Shown one piece after another: positions 24,665 through 33,479 of a DNA stretch of 36,931 bases (the stretch's first letter is position 1; the number at the start of each line of letters is the position of its first letter). The notes beneath the pieces are model-generated. The model was not told where the DNA came from and did no database searches. It saw only the letters and a list, made by a program, of their open reading frames with translations. Both the position numbers and the translations under genes were made by a program. The DNA comes from Corynebacterium lubricantis DSM 45231 (lineage in GTDB: Bacteria > Actinomycetota > Actinomycetes > Mycobacteriales > Mycobacteriaceae), in assembly GCF_000379425.1 (NCBI RefSeq), contig NZ_KB902192.1, positions 1 to 36,931 of the forward strand, written 5' to 3'.

Positions 24665-25705
24665 ATGGCCATTGAATTCGGCCTCGATACATTCGGCGAT
24701 GTCCAGTCGGACCTCGACGGTAACCTGTTGCCTCACGCCCAAGTAATCCGCAACGTCGCAGAGGAAGCAGTGCTGGCCGATGAACTCGGCTTTGATGTCT
24801 TTGGCATCGGCGAACACCACCGCGAAGACTACGCGGTGCCGTCTCCCGATATGATTTTATCGAATGTTGCCGCACGCACTAAAAACATTCACCTGACTAC
24901 CTCGGTGATTGTGCTCTCCTCCGACGATCCGGTGCGTGTCTTCGAGCGCTTTTCTACGTTGCAGGCTCTTTCCAACGGACGCGCCGAGATGACCTTGGGA
25001 CGTGGTTCGTTTACCGAGTCCTTCCCTCTCTTCGGCTATGACCTCAAAGACTACGAGGCGCTGTTCGAGGAGAAGCTCGACCTCATGCGCACGATCCTCG
25101 ACTCGGACCAATCCGGCGATGCCTTTAGCTGGTCCGGCACCACTCGAGCGGGCTTGGAGAATGCCAAACTCTATCCGCCGACTGAATCCCCTATCCGTAC
25201 TTGGGTAGCCGTAGGTGGATCGCCGGAATCAGTCATCCGCGCCGCCAGGCAGCGCATGCCGCTGATGCTGGCCATCATCGGCGGAGCACCTGTGCGCTTT
25301 AAGCCTTTCGTGGACTTGTACAAGCGGGCCAACGAAGAGTTGGGCCAGCCACAGCAGAAGGTCGGCGCCCACTTTTATGGCTTCGTTGCAAAAACCGACG
25401 CCGAAGCACAAGAGCGCCTCTATCCATATTGGGAACGCTCGCAGATTCTGGTTGGTCGTGAACGCGGCTGGCCTGCACCTACCCCAGATCAGTTCCAACG
25501 CGAGATCCTCCACGGTGCTGCCCACGTTGGCTCCCCTGAGACCGTGGCCCGCAAAACCGCACAGTCCATCCGCGAACTGGGCCTTGACCGCTTCGTGTTC
25601 AAGTACTCGAATGGCCCGATGCCGCACGAGTACTCCATGGAGGCGATTCGCCTCATCGGCGAAGAAGTTATTCCCCGCGTGCGCGAATTGCTCGAAGAGG
25701 ACTAA
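24665..25705 (+). CDS. LLM class flavin-dependent oxidoreductase
   Basis: A 346-aa luciferase-like monooxygenase fold (TIM barrel with FMN or F420). FDVFGIGEHHREDYAVPSP, TTSVIVLSSDDPVRVFERFSTLQALSNGRAEMTLGRGS and VGSPETVARK are the family's usual pieces. The substrate is unknown. AAGGAG lies 6 nt before the ATG. It ends in a 13-bp repeat block. Its neighbours give no pathway hint. Confidence 0.88.
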   Translation: MAIEFGLDTFGDVQSDLDGNLLPHAQVIRNVAEEAVLADELGFDVFGIGEHHREDYAVPSPDMILSNVAARTKNIHLTTSVIVLSSDDPVRVFERFSTLQALSNGRAEMTLGRGSFTESFPLFGYDLKDYEALFEEKLDLMRTILDSDQSGDAFSWSGTTRAGLENAKLYPPTESPIRTWVAVGGSPESVIRAARQRMPLMLAIIGGAPVRFKPFVDLYKRANEELGQPQQKVGAHFYGFVAKTDAEAQERLYPYWERSQILVGRERGWPAPTPDQFQREILHGAAHVGSPETVARKTAQSIRELGLDRFVFKYSNGPMPHEYSMEAIRLIGEEVIPRVRELLEED

Positions 25706-25731
25706 CCAGGAGGACTAACCAGGAGGACTAA
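25697..25731. repeat. 13-bp tandem repeat across the stop codons
   Basis: GAGGACTAACCAG occurs twice (25697-25709, 25710-25722) plus a 9-bp third copy (25723-25731). It carries the stop of the plus-strand oxidoreductase (25703-25705) and, in the partial copy, the stop of the minus-strand Imm51-like gene (25728-25730). Confidence 0.9.
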
Positions 25732-26066
25732 AACTCCAGCTCGAATTCGTCGGCTTCGGCGGCGCGCATGACTTCTTGCAGCGCAGCGGAGTCGGCGACG
25801 AGCTTTTCCAGCTCGGCTTGGAGTGCCTCGGTCGATTCGAAGGAGCCGTTGACCGAGAAGAAGTTCAATGAACTGTCCCATGCAAAGGGACCTTCGACCT
25901 GGTCGGTCTCGAAGAGGTATTGCGCAATGCGCTCCCAGAAATACCCGCTGGGTGCCATCCCTGCTTCGACGATAACCGAGTCCACCTCGGTAGTGCCTGC
26001 CTCGAAGAACAAGGTGTAACCACCGATGAACTCAACGTGTTGAAAATTTGTTGCCATAGAACCCAT
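25728..26066 (-). CDS. Imm51-like small acidic protein
   Basis: A 112-aa very acidic protein that resembles the Imm51 immunity family: GYTLFFEAGTTEVDSVI, APSGYFWERIAQYLF, and a strand in the position of the family's DpEagmF motif (WDSSLNFFSV), followed by a helix. Imm51 proteins often guard against polymorphic toxins, but no toxin is in the window, so a housekeeping use is likely. It lies 14 nt after the DUF1846 stop, so they form an operon. The start is either ATG 26066 or 26057; neither has a good ribosome binding site. Confidence 0.65.
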   Translation of the reverse strand: MGSMATNFQHVEFIGGYTLFFEAGTTEVDSVIVEAGMAPSGYFWERIAQYLFETDQVEGPFAWDSSLNFFSVNGSFESTEALQAELEKLVADSAALQEVMRAAEADEFELEF

Positions 26067-26080
26067 GGGAGCCAGCCTAC

Positions 26081-27574
26081 CTAGCGCTTGTGGTACAGCC
26101 CTTTTCGCCAGTACTGAGGCTCGGAAGTCACCAAAACCCCCAGGTTGCGGAAGATGTCTTCGTCAACGCTGCCCAAGATGGTGGTGGTGTGCGCCTCGCA
26201 GCCTGCCAGCGACTTCAACTGCGCAAGTGCCCGGCGCGAGGCCTCGTTGTGAGCTGCGGAGACGGAAAGAGCGATCAGCACCTCGTCGGTATGCAGTCGC
26301 GGATTAGATGAGCCAAGGTGTTGCGTCTTCAGCGTCTGAATTGGCTCGATGGACTCGGGAGAGAGCAACAGCTCCTCCTTTGAGATCCCTGCCAGGTGCT
26401 TCAGTGCATTGAGCAACACACCTGCAGAAGGACCGAGCAGCTCGGTGGTCTTGCCGGTCAGTATTGTGCCGTCGGGAAGCTCGAGGGCGGCACCCGGGTT
26501 ACCAGTGGTCTCGGCGACCTCTCGCGCACGCCCAACGACCTTCCGGTCCTCGACGGAGCATTCGGCCTTACCCATGATCATGCCGATACGCGAAGAGACG
26601 GTGTCGTCTGAGTCGTTGCGCCGCTCGTCGACACGCGCTTTGAAATAGCGCCGGATGATTTCCTGGCGCGATGCCTCACGGCAGACCTCGTCGTCGGAGA
26701 TGCAATAACCCGCCATGTTCACGCCCATATCCGTGGGCGACTGGTAGGGGGTGGTTCCGGTGACCTGCTTGAGCAGCGCCTTGAGCAGTGGGAATACCTC
26801 GACGTCGCGGTTGTAGCTGGTCACGCGCTGGTCGTAGGCGGCAAGGTGGTACGGGTCGATGAGGTTGATGTCGTCGAGGTCCGCGGTGGCGGCCTCGTAG
26901 GCAAGGTTGACCGGGTGCTCAAGCGGCAGGTTCCAGATCGGGAAGGTCTCAAACTTCGCGTAACCTGCGGCGATGCCACGCTTGTGCTCGTGGTAGACCT
27001 GCGAGAGGCAGGTAGCCAGCTTGCCGGAACCGGGGCCTGGCGCGGTCATGACGATCACGTCGCGGGAGGTTTCCACGTAATCGTTGCGGCCGAAGCCTTC
27101 TTCCGAGACGATGCGCGCGGTATCCGTGGGATACCCGGGGATGACACGGTGTCGCGCCGTCTTCAGTCCGAGCCGGTTCAAGCGTTCGACGAACTCCTCG
27201 GCCTGGGCGTTGCCCTCTTCGAGCTGGGTCATCACCACGTTTTCCACCAGGAAGCCGCGCTCGCGGAAGACGTCGACGAGGCGGAGCACGTCGTCTTCGT
27301 AGGTGATGCCGAGGTCCGCGCGCTTCTTTTGTCGCACCAGATCATGCGCATTGATGCAGACCATGATTTCCACATCGTCTTTGATGCGCTCGAGCATGGC
27401 GATCTTATTGTCCGGGGTAAACCCGGGCAGGACGCGGGAGGCATGCATGTCGTCGAAAAGCTTCCCTCCCATCTCGAGGTAAAGCTTGCCACCGATCTCT
27501 GCTCGTCGCTGATTAATCTGTTCCGACTGCATCTCGATGTAGCGTTCGCGGTCGAATCCGATTGCATGTGGCAC
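26081..27574 (-). CDS. DUF1846 family protein
   Basis: A 497-aa protein of the DUF1846 family, of unknown biochemical function, usual length. It has [16 protein letters not shown] at the start, a P-loop-like [16 protein letters not shown] and [24 protein letters not shown]. The P-loop suggests nucleotide use. GTG 27574 with GGGAGGT upstream. It is first of a two-gene operon with the Imm51-like gene. Confidence 0.9.
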   Translation of the reverse strand: MPHAIGFDRERYIEMQSEQINQRRAEIGGKLYLEMGGKLFDDMHASRVLPGFTPDNKIAMLERIKDDVEIMVCINAHDLVRQKKRADLGITYEDDVLRLVDVFRERGFLVENVVMTQLEEGNAQAEEFVERLNRLGLKTARHRVIPGYPTDTARIVSEEGFGRNDYVETSRDVIVMTAPGPGSGKLATCLSQVYHEHKRGIAAGYAKFETFPIWNLPLEHPVNLAYEAATADLDDINLIDPYHLAAYDQRVTSYNRDVEVFPLLKALLKQVTGTTPYQSPTDMGVNMAGYCISDDEVCREASRQEIIRRYFKARVDERRNDSDDTVSSRIGMIMGKAECSVEDRKVVGRAREVAETTGNPGAALELPDGTILTGKTTELLGPSAGVLLNALKHLAGISKEELLLSPESIEPIQTLKTQHLGSSNPRLHTDEVLIALSVSAAHNEASRRALAQLKSLAGCEAHTTTILGSVDEDIFRNLGVLVTSEPQYWRKGLYHKR

Positions 27575-27648
27575 GACGAGTGACCTCCCAGTCTCGCTCG
27601 ATAAATGAGCCCAAATATGAACGGTGCTATCTTAGCGCACTACGCAAA

Positions 27649-27678
27649 CGCACCCAGCAAAAATCTTTGCTGGGTGCG
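27649..27678 (-). terminator. aceB terminator
   Basis: A perfect 13-bp stem (27649-27661 with 27666-27678), loop AATC, 15 bp beyond the aceB stop; the T-run is partial (TTTG). Confidence 0.75.
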
Positions 27679-27692
27679 CTCGCTGTAAGGGC

Positions 27693-29897
27693 TTAAGCCA
27701 GGCCCATTACCTGCTTGAACTCGCGACGACGCGCGTGCAGGATCGGCTCGGTGTAACCCGACGGGGACTTGGTGCCATTGAGGATCAAGTCCTTCGCTGC
27801 CTGGAAGCCGATGGACTGCTCGTAGGAAGCAGACATCGGCGAGTACAGGGCATCGCCTTCATTTTGCTTATCGACGACTACTGCCATACGTTCCAGCGAC
27901 TCGATGACCTGCTCCTCGGAAACGATTCCGTGGGTCAGCCAGTTAGCCAGCAGCTGGGAAGAAATGCGCAGGGTAGCGCGGTCCTCCATCAGATCGATGT
28001 CGTGGATGTCTGGGACCTTGGAACAGCCAACGCCCTGCTCAACCCAGCGGACGACGTAGCCCAGGATGGACTGGCAGTTGTTGTCCAGCTCTTCCTTCTT
28101 CTCTGCATCCGACCAGTCGGTGGATGGAGAAACTGGGACGGTGACCAGGTTGCGGAAGGAGTCGCGGCGACCAGCTGCGCGCAGCTCGTCCTGGACTGCG
28201 AAGACGTCGACCTGGTGGTAGTGGGTAGCGTGCAGGGTCGCACCGGTTGGCGATGGAACCCACGCGGTGTTCGCACCTTCGCGAGGCTGGCCGATCTTGG
28301 TGTTGACCATGTCGGACATCAGCTCGGTGGCTGCCCACATGCCCTTGCCAATCTGGGCCTTGCCAGGCAGGCCGCGGGCGATACCGGCGTCGACGTTGTT
28401 GTCCTCGTATGCCTGCTTCCATGGGGAAGTCTGCATCTCGGCCTTGCGCACCATGGCGCCGGCCAGCATGGAGGTGTGGATCTCGTCACCGGTGCGATCG
28501 AGGAAGCCGGTGTTGATGAAGACCAGGCGATCCGCGGCCTCTGCGATACATGCGTCCAGGTTGACGGAGGTGCGACGCTCCTCGTCCATGACGCCGACCT
28601 TGACGGTGAATGGCTCAAGGCCGAGCAGCTGCTCGACGCGGGTGAAGATCTCGTTGGTGAAGGCGACCTCTTCTGGGCCGTGCTGCTTTGGCTTCACGAT
28701 GTAGACGGAGCCGGTACGGGAGTTGCGGCGCTCATTGTCCAGGTTCAGGCCTGGCAGTGCTGCTGCGACAGTGATGGCCGCGTCCATGAGACCCTCGAAG
28801 ATTTCCTCGCCATCGACGAGGATCGCTGGGTTGGTCATGAGGTGGCCAACGTTGCGACACAGCAGCATGGAGCGGCCATGCAGACGGCCTTCGGAGCCAT
28901 CGGCTGCGTTGTAGGTGACGTCGTGCTCGAGGACGCGCTCGAAGGTGCGCTCACCCTTGGAGACGGTGGCGGAGATCTCGCCGGTATTCAGGCCGAACCA
29001 CGTTGTGTAGCCCAGAGTCTTGTCGGTGCCGTCAACCGCGGTGACGGAGTCTTCGAAGTCCATGATGGCGGAGACTGCTGCCTCCAGGATGACGTCGGCA
29101 ACGCCCGCCTTGTCCGCCTTGCCCACTGGGTGGTTGGCGTCCAGCTTGATGATCAGGTGCAGGCCGTTGTTGCGCAGAACGATGCCGGATGGGTTGGACT
29201 CCTCACCCTGGTAGCCGCGGTAGGCGGCAGGGTCCTGGAGCTCAACTGCGTTGCCGCCAACGGTGACAACGAGCTGGCCGTTTTCCACGGCGTAGCTTTC
29301 AACGTCTGCGTGTGATGCACCAGCCAGTGGAACTGCCTTGTCCAGGAAGTCGCGTGCCCACGCAATGACCTTGTCGCCACGCACTGGGTTGTACTTCGCT
29401 CCCTGCTCAGCGCCGTCGGTCTCTGGGATGACATCGGTTGCGTACAGCGCATCGTAGAGGGAGCCCCAGCGTGCGTTCGCCGCGTTGATGGCGAAGCGAG
29501 CATTGGTGATAGGAACAACCAGCTGTGGGCCAGCCATGGTGGCGAACTCTTCGTCAACGTTTGCGGTGCGGATTGGTGCGTCCTCAGGGCGCTCGACCAA
29601 GTATCCGATCTCACGCAGGAACTCGGCATGGGCATCAGGATCAGGCTGACCAGGGTTCGCACGGTAGTAGTCGTCGAGCTGGGTCTGCAGTTCGTCGCGA
29701 CGCGCGAGCAGTTCACGGTTACGTGGAGTGAGATCCTTCACCATTGCGGCAAAGCCATCCCAGAAGGCTTCCTGGTCCCGGCCAATCGTTGGCAGCAGGG
29801 TCTCGTTTACAAAGTTGTACAGTGTTGCGTCTACCTGAAGGCCGGCAGCTTCTACGCGCTCGACGTTGCTCGAAAGCGGAGCCTGATTGGATGACAT
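27693..29897 (-). CDS. aceB: Malate synthase G
   Basis: A 734-aa enzyme that condenses glyoxylate and acetyl-CoA to malate, the second step of the glyoxylate shunt. [16 protein letters not shown] and [20 protein letters not shown] are the class G signatures; the [20 protein letters not shown] region is the inserted domain. ATG 29897 has AAAGGA 8 nt upstream. Divergent from aceA, as in C. glutamicum. A 526-aa plus-strand shadow frame spans it. Class G is called aceB in corynebacteria and glcB elsewhere. Confidence 0.96.
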   Translation of the reverse strand: MSSNQAPLSSNVERVEAAGLQVDATLYNFVNETLLPTIGRDQEAFWDGFAAMVKDLTPRNRELLARRDELQTQLDDYYRANPGQPDPDAHAEFLREIGYLVERPEDAPIRTANVDEEFATMAGPQLVVPITNARFAINAANARWGSLYDALYATDVIPETDGAEQGAKYNPVRGDKVIAWARDFLDKAVPLAGASHADVESYAVENGQLVVTVGGNAVELQDPAAYRGYQGEESNPSGIVLRNNGLHLIIKLDANHPVGKADKAGVADVILEAAVSAIMDFEDSVTAVDGTDKTLGYTTWFGLNTGEISATVSKGERTFERVLEHDVTYNAADGSEGRLHGRSMLLCRNVGHLMTNPAILVDGEEIFEGLMDAAITVAAALPGLNLDNERRNSRTGSVYIVKPKQHGPEEVAFTNEIFTRVEQLLGLEPFTVKVGVMDEERRTSVNLDACIAEAADRLVFINTGFLDRTGDEIHTSMLAGAMVRKAEMQTSPWKQAYEDNNVDAGIARGLPGKAQIGKGMWAATELMSDMVNTKIGQPREGANTAWVPSPTGATLHATHYHQVDVFAVQDELRAAGRRDSFRNLVTVPVSPSTDWSDAEKKEELDNNCQSILGYVVRWVEQGVGCSKVPDIHDIDLMEDRATLRISSQLLANWLTHGIVSEEQVIESLERMAVVVDKQNEGDALYSPMSASYEQSIGFQAAKDLILNGTKSPSGYTEPILHARRREFKQVMGLA

Positions 29898-29991
29898 AAA
29901 GTGGATCCTTTCTTGGAGGGGCTCGGGATATAAGCCTTGTTTTCCCTACGGCAAATCCCGCGTGTTGTGTGAAACACCTATCGACAGACTA

Positions 29992-30007
29992 AGTGATGGC
30001 CATCACG
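29992..30007. promoter_or_regulatory. GlxR (CRP-type) site candidate, aceB/aceA
   Basis: AGTGATGGCCATCACG is a perfect GTGA-N6-TCAC palindrome, 95 bp upstream of aceB. In C. glutamicum the cAMP-dependent GlxR represses both glyoxylate genes; the position fits. Confidence 0.65.
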
Positions 30008-30186
30008 CGGTAAATGACTTCGAAATCTTTGCATGCTAAGCCACCCCTGTTGATGCGAATGAAACTTCGTGATTTGCCTCACGTTCGATGGTTTTGGCTA
30101 TAAAGGCACCTCATTAGCCCTTTTATATACATGCAAGTCAACGCACTCATACGAGTATGGACTAGTCCTTTTTGCAAGTCTTTACA

Positions 30187-30198
30187 TTTGCAAACTTT
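30187..30198. promoter_or_regulatory. RamB site candidate upstream of aceA
   Basis: The complement of TTTGCAAACTTT reads AAAGTTTGCAAA, close to the RamB acetate-repressor motif. RamA-like C-runs flank it: ACCCCCA (30215-30221), ACCCCA (30287-30292). The 475-bp gap between the genes holds no other gene; the frame that extends aceA to 30172 is read as leader. Confidence 0.6.
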
Positions 30199-30372
30199 GC
30201 AGGAACCGGCCCTTACCCCCATGCGAAAACTAACAAACGCATTACGTTGACGAACCATGTCCGTTCTGTGAATACTTACGTTCAACACCCCAAGGGCGTG
30301 ACAAGGTTCACAGCAATTCCTTCGGGTAACTCCGAGCACATACTTCCCCCAGTTCGAAGAAAGGGTCCATTC

Positions 30373-31668
30373 ATGACCACCACAGGACAGGCACGTACCG
30401 CAGCAGAAATCCAGCAGGATTGGGATACCAACCCACGCTGGGAAGGCATCACCCGTAACTACACCGCAGAGCAGGTAGAGCGTCTGCAGGGCACCGTCAT
30501 CGAGGAGCCAACCCTGGCTCGTCGTGGCGCTGAGATCCTCTGGGACGAAGTAACCAAGGGCGACGGCTACTACATCAACTCCCTGGGTGCCCTGACCGGT
30601 AACCAGGCAGTGCAGCAGGTTCGCGCAGGCCTGAAGGCTGTCTACCTCTCCGGTTGGCAGGTTGCTGGTGACGCTAACCTCTCCGGCCACACCTACCCAG
30701 ACCAGTCCCTGTACCCAGCGAACTCCGTTCCTAACGTTGTTCGTCGTATCAACAACGCACTGCTGCGTTCCGACGAGATCGCACGCGTCGAGGGCGACGA
30801 CTCCGTTGACAACTGGCTCGTTCCAATCGTTGCTGACGGCGAGGCTGGCTTCGGCGGCGCGCTGAACGTCTACGAGCTGCAGAAGGCAATGATCTCCGCT
30901 GGTGCTGCAGGCACCCACTGGGAGGACCAGCTCGCTTCGGAGAAGAAGTGTGGCCACCTGGGCGGCAAGGTTCTCATCCCAACCCAGCAGCACATCCGCA
31001 CCCTGACCTCTGCTCGTCTGGCAGCTGACGTGGCTAACGCTCCAACCGTCATCATCGCTCGTACCGACGCTGAGGCAGCAACCCTGATCACCTCCGACGT
31101 TGATGAGCGCGACCAGCCATACATCACCGGTGAGCGCACCGCTGAGGGCTACTACAACGTCAAGAACGGCATCGAGCCTTGTATCGCTCGTGCAAAGTCC
31201 TACGCTCCTTACGCAGACATGATCTGGATGGAGACCGGCACCCCTGACCTGGCTCTGGCGAAGAAGTTCGCTGAGGAAGTTAAGTCTGAGTTCCCAGACC
31301 AGCTCCTGGCTTACAACTGCTCCCCATCCTTCAACTGGTCCGCACACCTCGAGGCAGACGAGATTGCTAAGTTCCAGAAGGAACTGGGCGCAATGGGCTT
31401 CACCTTCCAGTTCATCACCCTGGCTGGCTTCCACTCCCTCAACTACTCCATGTTCGACCTGGCTTACGGCTACGCACGCGAGGGCATGACCTCCTTCGTT
31501 GACCTGCAGAACCGCGAGTTCAAGGCAGCTGAGGAGCGCGGCTTCACCGCTGTTAAGCACCAGCGCGAGGTTGGCGCAGGCTACTTCGACGACATCGCAA
31601 CCACCGTCGACCCAACCTCTTCCACCACCGCTCTGGCTGGTTCCACCGAGGAAGGTCAGTTCCACTAA
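30373..31668 (+). CDS. aceA: Isocitrate lyase
   Basis: A 431-aa enzyme that splits isocitrate into glyoxylate and succinate, the first step of the shunt. The signature KKCGH holds the catalytic Cys193; [15 protein letters not shown] and YNCSPSFNW are also present. ATG 30373 follows AAAGGG and gives the usual length. Codon bias is extreme (near-exclusive use of favoured C-ending codons), so it is strongly expressed. With aceB it lets the cell grow on acetate or fatty acids. Confidence 0.97.
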   Translation: MTTTGQARTAAEIQQDWDTNPRWEGITRNYTAEQVERLQGTVIEEPTLARRGAEILWDEVTKGDGYYINSLGALTGNQAVQQVRAGLKAVYLSGWQVAGDANLSGHTYPDQSLYPANSVPNVVRRINNALLRSDEIARVEGDDSVDNWLVPIVADGEAGFGGALNVYELQKAMISAGAAGTHWEDQLASEKKCGHLGGKVLIPTQQHIRTLTSARLAADVANAPTVIIARTDAEAATLITSDVDERDQPYITGERTAEGYYNVKNGIEPCIARAKSYAPYADMIWMETGTPDLALAKKFAEEVKSEFPDQLLAYNCSPSFNWSAHLEADEIAKFQKELGAMGFTFQFITLAGFHSLNYSMFDLAYGYAREGMTSFVDLQNREFKAAEERGFTAVKHQREVGAGYFDDIATTVDPTSSTTALAGSTEEGQFH

Positions 31669-31721
31669 TCACTAGCTCCTGTTACAAGGGCTAGCGAGTT
31701 TTAAGGGAAAGACCCAGCACG

Positions 31722-31752
31722 GGGAGGCGCATTCACGGCGCCTCCCTTTGTG
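31722..31752 (+). terminator. aceA terminator
   Basis: A perfect 9-bp GC stem (31722-31730 with 31738-31746) followed by a T-rich tract, 54 bp after aceA. Confidence 0.75.
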
Positions 31753-31805
31753 CTTTCTTGTGCACGACACAGAAAACTTTTCAGGCAAATTAGGAGATTT
31801 CCACC

Positions 31806-32312
31806 ATGACCGACAACAACACCGAAAACCAAACAGCAACCTGCGACATTGCCGACCTCTACGGCGACAAGGTGCAGTCCTGCGACACACAATTCTTTAA
31901 CTACGGCGGAAAGACCTCCTTCTGCGGCGAGATTTCCACCATCATCTGCTTCCAGGACAATGGCTTGGTGAAGAAGGTGCTCAACTCGCCAAAGAAGAAC
32001 GGTGTCTTGGTCATCGACGGCCACGCAAGCATGCACACCGCGCTCATGGGCGACATGATTGCGCAGGCAGCGATTGATAATGGCTGGAACGGCGTGATCA
32101 TCAATGGCCCAGTGCGCGACCGCGCGACACTGGCGAAGATGGATCTTGGTGTCAAGGCGCTGGGGTCCAACCCGCGCAAGTCCGCGAAGGACGGCGTGGG
32201 CACCGTGGATGCCCCTGCGGCTTTCGGTGGTGTGACCTTCCACCCTGGCCACTACGTCTACGCCGACGTCGACGGTGTTGTTGTCACTCCCGAACCAGTG
32301 GCCATGGATTAA
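31806..32312 (+). CDS. RraA family protein (aldolase/decarboxylase type)
   Basis: A 168-aa RraA-fold protein. It has the substrate site GDMIAQAAIDNGWNGVIINGPVRD with the G-x20-R-D pattern of HMG/oxaloacetate-type aldolases, and VDAPAAFGGVTFHPGHYVYADVDGVVV. E. coli RraA inhibits RNase E, but most relatives with this motif are oxaloacetate decarboxylases or HMG aldolases. Next to the glyoxylate genes an oxaloacetate role is attractive. AGGAG precedes the ATG. It has a terminator before it and so probably its own promoter or read-through. Confidence 0.85.
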   Translation: MTDNNTENQTATCDIADLYGDKVQSCDTQFFNYGGKTSFCGEISTIICFQDNGLVKKVLNSPKKNGVLVIDGHASMHTALMGDMIAQAAIDNGWNGVIINGPVRDRATLAKMDLGVKALGSNPRKSAKDGVGTVDAPAAFGGVTFHPGHYVYADVDGVVVTPEPVAMD

Positions 32313-32342
32313 GTCTCCCCTGGCCTGGCTAAGCTTGTCCTT

Positions 32343-33155
32343 ATGCCTGAAGGACATGTTATTCACCGGTTAGCCAACCATCTCAATGCCGGTTTCCGCG
32401 GTCAGGACCTCGTGGTCACCAGCCCTCAGGGCCGGTTTGCCGCCGAGGCGGCCACCCTGGACGGCTCGCGTATCACGCAAGCCGATACCTTCGGCAAGCA
32501 CCTCTTTGTCGATTTTGATGTCGATCACCCCGAGCACATCATCTACATTCACTTGGGGCTGATCGGCCACCTGCGTTTCGAGCCCCTGGAAAGCTACTGG
32601 GGGCAGATGAGGCTTCGCATCGAGGCCAACGACCAAGCCGCCAACCTACGCGGCCCGCAGTTCTGTCGCCTCTATACCGAGGAAGAAATGGGTGCCATTC
32701 TTGCCCGCGTGGGCGAGGATCCCATCCGCCCCGATGCCGACCCTGATCGCATTAAAACCCGCGTACTCAAGTCCCGGCGTTCGATCGGTGCGATGCTCAT
32801 GGATCAATCGCTTTTCGCCGGGGTGGGCAATATCTACCGCGCCGAAACCCTCTTTCGCCTGGGTATTTCGCCTTTCACACCCGGCACCGCGCTTAGCCCC
32901 GAGCAATTCGACGCGATCTGGGCAGACCTAGTCGTGGTCATGCGACTCGGCGTCGAAGAGGGTGCTATTAATACGGTGCGCGCCGAGCACATGCCGGAGG
33001 CCATGGGACGCGCCGCGCGTGACGACGACCACGGCGGCGAAGTCTATGTCTACCGCCGCGCAGGCATGCCCTGCTATATCTGTGGCACGCCAATTCTGCA
33101 GCAAGATATGCAGGGCAGGAACCTCTTTTGGTGTCCCACCTGCCAGCCCGAATAG
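32343..33155 (+). CDS. Fpg/Nei family DNA glycosylase
   Basis: A 270-aa base-excision repair enzyme. After Met removal the N-terminal Pro is the nucleophile and the next Glu the acid (MPEGH). The helix-two-turn-helix region has LFAGVGNIYRAE with the conserved Asn. A zinc finger sits at the end (Cys244, Cys247, Cys264, Cys267). MPEGH rather than MPELPE points to the Nei (endonuclease VIII) side, acting on oxidised pyrimidines. A TAAGCT box a few bases upstream and no ribosome binding site suggest leaderless translation. Confidence 0.9.
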   Translation: MPEGHVIHRLANHLNAGFRGQDLVVTSPQGRFAAEAATLDGSRITQADTFGKHLFVDFDVDHPEHIIYIHLGLIGHLRFEPLESYWGQMRLRIEANDQAANLRGPQFCRLYTEEEMGAILARVGEDPIRPDADPDRIKTRVLKSRRSIGAMLMDQSLFAGVGNIYRAETLFRLGISPFTPGTALSPEQFDAIWADLVVVMRLGVEEGAINTVRAEHMPEAMGRAARDDDHGGEVYVYRRAGMPCYICGTPILQQDMQGRNLFWCPTCQPE

Positions 33156-33164
33156 GACCTTGCC

Positions 33165-33416
33165 CTAATCGAGGCCGAGTTCAGCTTTCAGATCTTCGTG
33201 GGAGATCGCCTCATCTTCTTGGCCAGCCTCGGCTGCAGCGCGAATATCCTCAATGTCCTCCAACGCTTGCACTGCCCGGTCGTAGAAATCCGGAGACACT
33301 ACCACCGCGCGACGACGCGTCCCGCGACTTAAAATGGTCACAGGCTCGCGTTGAGCAGCGTCGAGGTAGCGGCTCTGCTCGCTTCGAAACTCACTCGGTG
33401 TTGCAGTGGTAGACAT
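33165..33416 (-). CDS. Orphan Phd/YefM-type antitoxin
   Basis: An 83-aa protein of the Phd/YefM family. The N-terminal DNA-binding fold has SEFRSEQSRYLDAAQREPVTILSRGTRRRAVVVSPDFYD, and the C-terminal tail is acidic (EDEAISHEDLKAELGLD), the part that normally embraces a toxin. ATG 33416 gives a normal length. The stop is 9 nt from the end of the convergent Nei gene, so no toxin gene follows. It is either a lone regulator or a relic. A 26-bp palindrome lies directly upstream. Confidence 0.82.
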   Translation of the reverse strand: MSTTATPSEFRSEQSRYLDAAQREPVTILSRGTRRRAVVVSPDFYDRAVQALEDIEDIRAAAEAGQEDEAISHEDLKAELGLD

Positions 33417-33423
33417 ACACCAA

Positions 33424-33449
33424 ACGTACATCTTGTACAAGATGTACGT
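33424..33449. promoter_or_regulatory. 26-bp perfect palindrome, antitoxin operator
   Basis: ACGTACATCTTGT (33424-33436) is followed by its exact reverse complement to 33449. It starts 7 bp upstream of the antitoxin ATG and 31 bp before the divergent nnr gene. Autoregulation by the antitoxin is the simplest reading; it may also control the nnr gene. Confidence 0.75.
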
Positions 33450-33479
33450 CAAGAGTCCCAAACACCTACAATCGGGCTT

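Noticed and set aside
27735..29315. 526-aa plus-strand frame inside aceB
   Set aside because: A codon-bias shadow of malate synthase; composition is unlike a protein and no ribosome binding site.
30172..30372. Upstream extension of aceA
   Set aside because: The added 67 residues are not family-like and span regulatory sites; ATG 30373 has the ribosome binding site.
30079..31665. 528-aa minus-strand frame inside aceA
   Set aside because: A shadow of the strongly biased aceA codons; Cys/Trp-rich and unlike any family.
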